From the NCBI GenBank assembly GCA_023334545.1, contig JAADVB010000005.1, forward strand, positions 1 through 64,000: DNA of 64,000 nt. Reading direction: 5' to 3'. This stretch comes from Salisapilia sapeloensis (taxonomy: Eukaryota; Oomycota; Peronosporomycetes; Peronosporales; Salisapiliaceae). The notes beneath the pieces were generated by a model, which worked only from the letters and a program-made list of their open reading frames with translations, searched no databases and had not been told where the DNA came from. The first letter of the stretch is position 1. The number at the start of each line of letters is the position of its first letter. A program made the position numbers and the translations under genes. Below are positions 1-8,102 of the stretch, in pieces.

Positions 1-25
1 AATATGCATCGATGTCTTCCAATAG

Positions 26-93
26 GAGTCGACTTTACGTTCAAGTTCAATTGGGCGGAACAGCTTGCCAGTGCTGCTGTAGACTCACCGTAG
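26..93 (+). CDS. Last exon of a polytopic membrane protein (partial at window edge)
   Basis: A 3' terminal exon follows an AG acceptor at 24-25. Completing a codon with an upstream G, it reads GVDFTFKFNW, then AEQLASAAVDSP and a TAG stop at 91-93. This matches the last exon of the complete gene at 18844-20695, which reads GVDFTFKFDW and also ends in SP before its stop. The 21 bases coding VDFTFKF are identical in the two copies. The rest of the gene lies left of the window. The exon therefore belongs to a paralog of the multi-pass membrane protein about 20 kb away. The function of the family is unknown to me. The splice acceptor, reading phase and stop position are all conserved between the copies. 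Confidence 0.75.
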
Positions 94-438
94 TCTACAT
101 CTTTTCTGATCCACACAGGCGCAGAGTTACGTACATTTCCAGGTAAATTGTAGGCAAGTCCACCAAGAACAAGCTTAACTAGTAACAGAGTAAAAGAATT
201 TCTTCGCGTTCCTTTTGAGATAATGTACAAATAAAATTGTACCAAAGTTAGTCTCCAGTACTGCAGCCGAATATCTCATGAGAAGGCTCTCTTAGAGTGT
301 AATGTTCAGGCCTAAATGAGAATAAATATGCAGTAGATCAGCTTTACTGAATAATAGGAAAGATTTTCATTTGAAGATAGCTTCTTAGCGCGTTTCCACA
401 CGATGGAAACTAATTTATTCATTCGATAGCGTTGTGAT

Positions 439-808
439 GTTAGAGGATGTAAATGCTACATCCAAGATCCTGTACGATGCGTTGCGTATAATGTTGGAGT
501 GTACTAAATGGTATCGTGCAGACACTCATACACTCGAAGCCGTTCGTCAGAAGATGAGGCTAAAAGCTGGTGATATAAATGTGCTTAGGTAAAAGTTTGA
601 TGGTGAATGTCATTGTCAAGCAAGACCTTGAATACTAGCCCAATGCTATAAAAGCCTGGTTTGACCTAGAAGTGGACTTTGATCGTAGGCTGGAATGATA
701 TGGATTATGTGGATATACTCGAAAATGAAAAATGATCAAGGTACTATAAATACAGTAGTTGACGTATTCGCGAAAGAGCTTTTGGCAAAAAGGCAGTCCA
801 GCAAGTGA
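439..808 (+). CDS. Small multi-exon gene, product not recognised
   Basis: Three stretches read like protein. The first starts at the ATG at 439 (MLEDVNATSKILYDALR, about 50 residues) and stays open upstream to a TAG at 386-388, so an earlier exon is possible. The second, near 650-690, reads PNAIKAWFDLEVDFD. The third, up to the stop at 806-808, reads LVDVFAKELLAKRQSSK. The second and third join cleanly across a GTA...AG intron in phase 1. The junction between the first and second is unresolved: the obvious GTAAAAG donor at 590 gives a phase that does not fit the next segment. Either another acceptor is used or the copy is broken. I recognise no domain. Being a chain of short exons, the gene is easily missed. 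Confidence 0.35.
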
Positions 809-994
809 AGAAGAGCAAGCAGCCATGAATGCAACTTCTTGGAGTACCATTGATAAGATGGTGATCAAATCAAGGCCCCGATCGGGCGAAGTAGACTTAG
901 GAAAGATAGATTACGGTTTAAAAAAATTAAAAACCTGCTTCATTTATTAATTCAAGTTCAACATGGTAATACTTTTGCGCATAAAGGTGCTTCT

Positions 995-1504
995 TCATCT
1001 TCGAACAACACGTGAAAGTGCTTGGTTTGTCGTGACGTATCGTTGACTGCAAATCCTCTCCTCACGAGACTTCGAGATTTCATAAGATTTGATTCTGTCT
1101 TCATGTCGAGATTTCATGGCCATCTCCGCTTCACGTGCACCGATCATGTACGATGCTGGAATATATTTTTCCTTTTCAAGTTTGTTCCCTTCTTTCTGTA
1201 TCCCATGATCAAATAAAAGGTTATACGAGAGTCCATTTCGGTATTGATTTCTATCCATGAGGTCAATAAGACGCTCAGGCTGGACCTCGGCTTGCTTCAT
1301 GCTTGATGGATGAATATAATTTCCAGTCATCTCCGAGTGCTTGAGAATAGGACGAGAAGTGCTTGCTTTTGCTAACATCCCGCCAAAAGTATCTTCAACG
1401 TAGTTTCCCATCTTGACACCAGTGGAATACGAGTTCTTATGTCCACAGAGTCCATAGCCACCTTCCATGTTGCGTCCACAAGAGTAAATTGGAAATGAGC
1501 TCAT
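995..1504 (-). CDS. Probable axonemal (CFAP68-like) flagellar protein
   Basis: An uninterrupted 169-residue frame. The N-terminal part carries GYGLCGHKNSYSTGV followed by KMGNYVEDTFGG. Its spacing (YG, then N-x-YS, then GN plus an acidic stretch) recalls small axonemal microtubule-inner proteins such as CFAP68. The rest is basic and charged with predicted helices (for example AREAEMAMKSRHEDR), and there is no signal peptide or membrane segment. If the resemblance is real, the protein sits inside flagellar doublet microtubules, which suits a window that also holds dynein-2 and a kinesin-9-like motor. The ATG at 1504 follows a pyrimidine-rich stretch with a possible splice site, so an additional 5' exon is not excluded. 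The family call rests on motif memory only. Confidence 0.55.
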   Translation of the reverse strand: MSSFPIYSCGRNMEGGYGLCGHKNSYSTGVKMGNYVEDTFGGMLAKASTSRPILKHSEMTGNYIHPSSMKQAEVQPERLIDLMDRNQYRNGLSYNLLFDHGIQKEGNKLEKEKYIPASYMIGAREAEMAMKSRHEDRIKSYEISKSREERICSQRYVTTNQALSRVVRR

Positions 1505-1660
1505 TCATGTGCAAAAGAGACTCATCTTAGCTATCTTACCTTCTTTTGCAGCTATTCCTGTCACAAAGACCCAACGGATACCTAAAGAATCGTATTAATG
1601 AACTAAGACTTGATCTATTTTGTCTAGTATTCGATAACAAAACTACAGACAAGTCTACGA

Positions 1661-2850
1661 TCATAATCCTGCTGACGTCCCAGGTGACGTGCTTTTCTTG
1701 GTAAGGATCTCAGGAATGCGAGCTAGTGCGCGGTATTCTCCGCCTAGAGCGAACATCAGCTCCTTCCACAGTTTCTCGGGTGGATTGACAGCGAGGCTTA
1801 AAGGAGCTTGCACAGGAATCCACCACCCGTGACGAATCTCCCGCTCTAACTGACCTAGACTCCATAATGACGTGCCTTTAAAGAACATGAGGTCGGACGC
1901 TTGCGCTTTCCCCTGATCAACTAATGTACTCGCTGCCTCCAAATTCGCATAACTGAATAACTGATCCTCTTCTTTTGTCTCGAAATTGCCACTCAACACT
2001 TTGGAACCACCAAACTCTGGTGTACTATGTAGTACCTATAAAAAGAAACTTAGAATATAACGTGTGTATATGCGTGTATAGGATACCATACCTCTGCATC
2101 TTGGATGTACACAGGACCTCCGAAGCGTAGGTTATTTGATCCAAAGACGCGTCGGCTATGGTCACTCATGGTATAGGTCCTTGTAAGTGGCTCTTTCAGA
2201 GGCTTGTTAACGATATATCCTTTCGTGTGCGACGGAGATGAAGCAGAAGGAGCTCCAGATGCACTGTGGCGAATCAGTGCAACGACAGAACGGCTGAAAG
2301 TGCCTTCTACGAGAGGGTGGGCTAGTAAGAAGATGCCGGATCGAAGCTCATCGGTCAATTGGACACGCTCCACCAGTTCTTGGCGACGCTTGTCATCTAC
2401 ATCTAGAGATTCTTTCTTTCCAGTCTCACTTGTGCTATCACCTGTATGGTCCGAAATTGCACGACGAATATCGTCTTCATTGTCATCGAATAGTCCAAGT
2501 TCTTTGGCGTACGCGAGCCGATCGCTAAGCTCTCGTACTGCCACTAGTGCTGTATCGACAGTATTGCTCGCATCATCCTCGCTGCAAACTCTTGCTTTCT
2601 GTCTTATTACATCCGATACACTCAAGCGGCTACTTGATGGAATGTACATGAGTCGATGTTGCAAGTATTCGAGCAACCCTCGATTGTACGCATCCAAATG
2701 AGGTGCTCGGTTTTGCGTTTGCGACGGGTCGGACGTACCATCAACACGACGAAGCATAGTGGAGGAGATGAGACCTTTCAAAGGTGCATGACGATCGAAT
2801 TCTTTTGCTAAGAAGAGCAATTCGCGATACGCTACACGACCTAGACTCAT
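1661..2850 (-). CDS. UPF0301/AlgH (DUF179) protein with LYR-like N-terminus
   Basis: Two exons, 2850-2092 and 2035-1661, joined across a 56-nt GTATGG...TATAG intron in phase 0 (reading QDAE then VLHS), giving 377 residues. The AlgH/YqgE core begins near residue 172 with GIFLLAHPLVEGTFSRSVV, continues with GYIVNKPL, and ends with the family's WSLGQLEREIRHGWW segment. Bacterial members are about 190 residues, so the 170-residue N-terminal extension is additional. It starts GRVAYRELLFLAKEFDRH, similar to the (L/A)YR...L helix of Complex1_LYR proteins, which act in mitochondria. AlgH proteins have no settled biochemical role. I infer a mitochondrial or plastid-derived function. The downstream end of the coding region and both splice sites are clear. 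Confidence 0.82.
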
Positions 2851-3520
2851 CCTACGTTTTGTGCTGTCGTGTTTCTGGTGATGTCGAGAGCTTGCGCATT
2901 TGGTATCGTCTCACACTTGGCAACTTGGAAGAGATACTCTAGATGATAAGAATATACAAGTTTGTGGCTTTGCAGTCGGGTATGCAGGCATAGATATATG
3001 ACAGAGGAACTATATAGAGGCGTTAGAGCGCTTTATGGACAGCTTGATGTTGTTGACAAGGAGGAAGAGAGATGTTGGCAAATGACTTTAGTGGATGAAG
3101 ATTGGAACGTATTTTTGTCGGTCTATCAACTTGTACAAGTGCGGGGACGGAGGCCTCGACATGACAATGAATGCAGCGAGTAGCTACGAATGGAATTTTA
3201 AAGTAGAGTATTTAGTTGAATGCGATCGAAGAGCTACCTAAATTTATCTTCTATGCCTGTCGTATATGTCCTCTGTTTTGAAGTAGAAGTAGAAGGGATA
3301 AAAGCAAATGCATACATATGAAAGTCTGGCACTGCGCTCAAATGAAGGGCGATTAAAATTTTGAAAGATGCTGAAGAGCATGTTGCCCATGTGTATGACT
3401 TTGCTATTCCGAAAAAGTAATTCACAGGTGGCTAAACGCACTTCCAGTTCATATACTGGAAAGTATACCTAAACAGCTAGAGCATAAAAGACTACTTCAT
3501 TGAATGCCTGGAAAAGTAGA
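2851..3520. other. Intergenic stretch, no convincing gene
   Basis: This holds the upstream region of the AlgH-family gene and about 350 bp further right. A plus-strand frame at 2998-3183 starts with ATG and codes 61 mostly polar residues (MTEELYRGVRALYGQL...). It has no recognisable motif. Two overlapping minus-strand frames at 3234-3441 are also featureless. I see no RNA gene or repeat. Confidence 0.4.
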
Positions 3521-3524
3521 CTCT

Positions 3525-4015
3525 TTATGCGATCGACACTTTATTGTGTTCTTTGAAAAGTCTACGAAACAAAATGTGACTAATTACTGAACCTTGGGAA
3601 TGACGGCGTCAGGTAGAAGCTTCATACTTCTCGCATACCTCTGCTATGACACAACTGATAAAATCCTACATTGAAAACATGTTGTAACATGTAGACGAAC
3701 CCTTCAGCTGACGGTTCAATAGCTTTTGCATCTTCAAAGGATGAAACGGTAAGGCTAGATTTAAATCCTTCTATCGCTAAAAGAACATGCACCTGTTGGA
3801 AACCATTTCGTATTAAGTATGCTTCAGTGAGACTTTAAGTAGATTGTGCGAGGGATCGTGAAATGGTTAATTTCTTGACCATTACATCTAGTTAGATCTC
3901 CGACATCCCATTTATCTTCCACCCCTTCAGGTCGCGTCATATGCGACGGTTCATTGAAATAAGCTTTCGATCGCCGCCTCTAGCAGCGATGTGAATCGGA
4001 GACCCTGACCAGGCT
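3525..4015 (-). pseudogene. Ankyrin-like gene remnant with disrupted frames
   Basis: Read on the minus strand, the right part codes SPIHIAARGGDRKLIS, a good ankyrin-repeat core (consensus TPLHxAAxxGxxxxV), and hits TGA soon after. The left part codes a continuous 70-residue segment (NGFQQVHVLLAIEGFKSSL and FEDAKAIEPSAEGFVYML). It runs to a GTATGC donor and, across a 53-nt intron, joins VISHILFRRLFKEHNK before a TAA at 3525-3527. Between them lies another open frame from an ATG (MTRPEGVEDKWDVGDL). No GTA...AG pair joins the three parts in one frame. A decayed or frameshifted gene explains this best. Its 5' end would run into the leader of the secreted-protein gene starting at 4251. Confidence 0.3.
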
Positions 4016-4250
4016 CTTTTAAAGGTATACGAATCTTAAATTGGGTAATAGATATTTGAGCGGGACGTGCGTTTTATTTTTCCCAACGGATTATTCGCGG
4101 ACTATGATCAGCGATCCTGTCTGTACCGACGCAGCATGTGGAGCAGGAATGCACCTTTGGTAGCACCCCAAGTGTCCGAAAGATCATTCAACAACTTTCC
4201 TCCAGCAGCACAAGCTACAAACCAACTACTCTACTTTCTACAAGTCTACC

Positions 4251-5561
4251 ATGCGAATCCAATCAAGCGTCACGTTCATGTCAATGATCTTGGGTAGCAT
4301 GACCCATTTCATCCCAACTGCCTACGCCAATGTGGAAGACATCGACGAATGTACTCTACTTACCTCCGACGAAGAATATGCCGGAGGGGTCACTGCGGTG
4401 TACGACAGTTTCTGTCTTGTAAGCCCTGACGACATTGGTTGCTTTGAGTCGAGTTGCCGTCGATGTGTATATGATGAAACACTGGGCAATTCACTAGACT
4501 ACTACACTTGTGATGAGCTCAGCGACAGTCATGACGAAAAGTGTGATGCCAACGTACCATCTGGAGATAGGAGCGTTGGCATTTCGGCTCAGTACGATGA
4601 AGGTTGCACGGAGTTTGGTGGAATTGGATGCTTCCCCGCTGCGGGCAACCATACGAACTGCCGATTCTGCGCCGAAAAGCTTACACCGCAGAGTCAACAT
4701 CTCTTCCTATGTAATGACGTCGAATACAACGTGACCAGTAACGTAACCAGCCGATGGATTGGAGACGAAGAAGCTGTATGCACTGAGCTCGTTTCGGATG
4801 GTGATCGTGCGAACGGCATTGATGCATACTATGACCACGAGTGTGTCGTAAAGGGAGGACTTGGCTGCTCCGAATCGATCGCGACTGCTGGTTGCAGATA
4901 CTGCAAGACAGACAACACTACCGAAAGTGAGCAATTCTTCTCCTGTGACCGCCTTGTCAATGCCTCGACGGTAACTATGCAGCAAGATGCCTGTGGTGCA
5001 CTCGTGTCCTTGTACGGCAAAAGTGTTGGTGTTTCGGCGCAAGTAGACGATGATTGCGCAGACAGTGAGGATTCTGCTTGCTTTAATGACATGTCAGCTG
5101 ACGACGAGAACCTCAGTTGCCGCTACTGCCAATACGAGAAGACCCATCAAAGCAGCCACCTCGACGTCTGTGCGGTGCGCGAGACGTACTTCAGCTATTG
5201 CACACGTATCGTAGGCCCCGGAGATCGAGCGGCTGGCATCAACGCATACTTGGATCTTAGCTGTGAATCCGAAGGACTTGGATGCTTCCCGAACATGAAC
5301 TGCCGCTACTGCCGTGAAGCAGGAGAAAATGAGCTCAACAGCCACTTGGATGAATGCCCACGCGAATGTGACAACCTTATGGAAGCTGGTGATGCGCGAG
5401 CTATGCTCTACGCAGTGGATGAAGAGTGTCTCCTCGATGAGCTGGAGAATATCTCTGGATGCCAGTCAGGAACTTCGTGTCGCATGTGTAAGACGCGTGA
5501 TGACGGGAGCGAGGATGACTACCCGTTCTGCCAAGATTTGGCTACTGTTTCGACGATGTAA
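4251..5561 (+). CDS. Secreted cysteine-rich protein with six tandem repeats
   Basis: A single-exon 436-residue protein. Residues 1-26 (MRIQSSVTFMSMILGSMTHF..., ending TAYA) look like a cleavable signal peptide, and there is no other membrane segment, so export is likely. The mature chain is about six repeats of roughly 55-75 residues. Each repeat carries a GDR/GI-x-A core such as GDRAAGINAYLDLSC, then a GC, a CRYC or CRFC pair, and a closing C about 15-20 residues on. Repeat 6 is degenerate (GDARAMLYAVDEEC). Seven N-x-S/T sites suggest N-glycosylation. The even cysteine pattern suggests disulphide-bonded modules. I do not recognise a named domain. An extracellular role such as a wall protein, adhesin or effector is inference. 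There is no RxLR or CHxC effector motif. Confidence 0.85.
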   Translation: MRIQSSVTFMSMILGSMTHFIPTAYANVEDIDECTLLTSDEEYAGGVTAVYDSFCLVSPDDIGCFESSCRRCVYDETLGNSLDYYTCDELSDSHDEKCDANVPSGDRSVGISAQYDEGCTEFGGIGCFPAAGNHTNCRFCAEKLTPQSQHLFLCNDVEYNVTSNVTSRWIGDEEAVCTELVSDGDRANGIDAYYDHECVVKGGLGCSESIATAGCRYCKTDNTTESEQFFSCDRLVNASTVTMQQDACGALVSLYGKSVGVSAQVDDDCADSEDSACFNDMSADDENLSCRYCQYEKTHQSSHLDVCAVRETYFSYCTRIVGPGDRAAGINAYLDLSCESEGLGCFPNMNCRYCREAGENELNSHLDECPRECDNLMEAGDARAMLYAVDEECLLDELENISGCQSGTSCRMCKTRDDGSEDDYPFCQDLATVSTM

Positions 5562-5754
5562 GCGCCTAGCGAATAAGGTGGCAGTACAGTTCAAGCTCTA
5601 CTGCTTTCAGCTACAACCATCGCACACAACATTCCTACCATTTACGAGTTAAGAAAAATAAAAACAAAACTTTAATGTTTTACTTCAAGTCTCATCAGCC
5701 TGCATATATGCTTCAGATTGGATCTTTCATAACTTTTACCGCGATGCTCTCTCT

Positions 5755-7658
5755 CTAAGATTGATAGAAGCACTCTAGGATTTGTTCAGCGACGAGATCA
5801 CTACCTCTCACAGGTCTCAAAACTTCATTTGCAGCACAGTCTCTCCACGGGATCATCGTCGCTAGTGCTACTGCTAATTTCTCCTTTTCTGGAGCTGAGC
5901 GTTCCTTTTGCTCACATAATTTCCTAGCCATTTTTTACTCGTCACATCCTTTTACATCGGTTATTAATTATCATACCATAATGCATCCGAGACCTCCGCT
6001 TCTTTGCATTGCTGAAAAAGCAACTCTGGTATGATCTCTCTAAAATGTTCAGAAGTTACGGAGATGATAAACTATGAAGATCGCAATGTTTTACCTTCCA
6101 AGTAAGAGATTAGGAAGAGATACGAAGCGTACAGCAGCGAGTCGTCGAGCAATGATCTCTGTCAGACGATTGGCACGGTAAATTACTAATGTGGGAAGTC
6201 CAGCCAGACTAGTTTCTACGACAATGGTGCCGGATACGGCAACAGCGGCATCACATGACTAGATTAAATTAGTTGTAGCTATCTTTGAAAAATGCTTACT
6301 TGCTAGAAAATTACGAGGACACTTCGTACCTTGAACAAGTGATGGCGATCCGATGGTGACATGTCCGAAACGACCGTGTACTCAATGTTTTCTAACATAT
6401 CCATCTGGTCTTCGATGATTTTAGAGAGATGAGATACCGTTGGGATGACAAGACGTATCTAAATAATGATTGTTTAGGTTAACATCTAAATTCTTTTAAA
6501 ACCAAAGTACCTTTCCGCCAAGACCTGCATTCTGTTGACTCTGAATTCGCCGAATCGCATCCAACACAACGGGCAAAGACTTTTGCACTTCATTCTCTCG
6601 ACTACCAACGAGTATACATATATGGAGACCGTCTTCTTTAAAGCCGAATCTTTTCCGAAGAACTCGTTTTTCTAGTACACTACGACCATTTGACATGATA
6701 TCATACAGCATGGCCGAGTTCGCCTGAGCTGCTTTTGTATCAGTCTGATATTTCCGTACAAGAGCGTCTTCACCTAATTCAATTGGCGATTTGCTACTTG
6801 ATTCTAGCCCATCGGTTCCTATTGCCTCATTAAACAGACCATATAAATCCAAAATTTCTTCCACAGCAGGATGGCCTACGAACGTCGCCCACTGTCTTTG
6901 AATGGAGCTCGTAGTATTCTGATGGAATATACAAGGCTCGAATGGAAGCAAGCAAAACATTCGATGTACTAGAGACGCTAACCCGTCTTGCTTCTTGCCA
7001 TGACGATGCTTGTATGCCCATGCCGACGGTGCGACATAGTGCATGCGTGTGACCGAGTGCTTTAGCTGTGAATCACTAGCCAGGGCGCGAAGAACACGAA
7101 AGCAAAACCCTTTAGAGTCGATAGTAAGAATGACGTCTGGCTGGTGCTTGGAAATGTCATCTATAGTCTCTTGTAGCCGGCGCTATCACACAGATGAATA
7201 CTAGTCACTTCAGACATACTATGAAAAAGCCGTACTCGGAAACGCCACATGGACGGAAGAACTTCGACTAGGCCCATGACAGACAAGTCTGTCATCGGAA
7301 AAAGTGAACTGAAGTTCCCGTCTGCTGTCATTCGAGGTCTATCTCCGCACATTTTGTTACTTTTTGCAACGAACAGACGGGCAAGCTAGATGTCGTACCC
7401 GCCAATGCCATGGAAAGAGATGTTCTGTGCCCTGGGATCACCATCCTCTTTCTTACGCTTGAGTGCTTCTATCACCTTGGCACCAATGGCATCTCCTGAT
7501 GACTCACCAGCCACCAAATAAACTTTGCGCTTCATGCACTCGTCCGAAAAAGACCTGCTCCGTCCTTGATGACTTCCAAGCTCCCTGTAAACCAGTGGAT
7601 AACCTTTTCCAGAGAGTATCCTTCTCCTTGTACGCAAAAGAGACCGACAATGCATCAT
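5755..7658 (-). CDS. lpxB: Lipid-A-disaccharide synthase LpxB, probably mitochondrial
   Basis: Seven exons read by eye: 7658-7399, 7359-7236, 7182-6511, 6458-6330, 6258-6095, 6039-5977, 5923-5755, giving 526 residues. The catalytic N-terminal motif VYLVAGESSGDAIG is followed by DLSVMGLVEVLP, PDVILTIDSKGF, MHYVAPSAWAY, LPFEP, FVGHP, ILVGSRENEV, and near the C-terminus VSGTIVVETSLAGLP and FVSLPNLLLGREIIPELL. This is the full order of a GT19 LpxB, which joins UDP-diacylglucosamine and lipid X in lipid A synthesis. Bacterial LpxB is about 380 residues. Here an insert of about 65 residues lies after FVGHP, and a 41-residue arginine-rich leader without acidic clusters precedes the domain. The leader resembles a mitochondrial presequence. 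An alternative start at 7535 would omit it. Plants have mitochondrial LpxB, so this placement is plausible. Confidence 0.9.
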
Positions 7659-8102
7659 GATTGTCCTGCACGCGCTTTTCGTTGTTAGCTGGTTTTTTGC
7701 ATACTCAGTTCCAGTCTATCTCGTTTTTCAACTTACTAGATTTAAGTATATTCGAGTCATTGATAAAGAGTGTACTTCAGAGTGATTGCGAAGGCTTGGC
7801 TTCGATAAAGACATTCTCGCCACCATGGCACCTTTATATGACATGTTATATCTGTTTTACACTAGTATTCTATGCTCCTTCAGCTCTGTATCTATCGAAG
7901 AATAGAAAGAAGTTTTAACTGCATCAATCATGCTATTGATTTCCATGTCTACCCTGAAGATGTAGCTACAACAGTTGCAAACGTAGACCCTGTTCGAGTT
8001 GATCTCCATCTCGTCCTTCTACACCACTCAAACAACGCGCTCTCCATATCTTTCCCAAGAGTCATCTCGGACAAAAAGCCAAAACAGTCTTTATTCCCGA
8101 GT
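7659..8102. other. Intergenic stretch with a possible small membrane-protein ORF
   Basis: This lies between the start of LpxB and the end of NAA15. On the plus strand an ATG at 7656 begins a hydrophobic frame (MIVLHALFVVSWFFAYSVPV...) that stops after 43 codons. Across a 48-nt GTATAT...GAAG intron it could continue with LGFDKDILATMAPLYDMLYL. A second open frame at 7661-7918 ends in a hydrophobic segment and KKF. The ATG overlaps the LpxB start on the other strand, so the two cannot both be right unless LpxB starts at 7535. I leave it as unproven. Confidence 0.25.

Noticed and set aside
759-950. 63-codon plus frame overlapping the small gene at 439-808
   Set aside because: It is in another frame from the segments that splice together and reads without motif; more likely 3' flank.
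4251-5561. RxLR, CRN or CHxC effector assignment for the secreted cysteine-rich protein
   Set aside because: No such motif lies within 60 residues of the signal peptide; the repeat structure suggests a different class.
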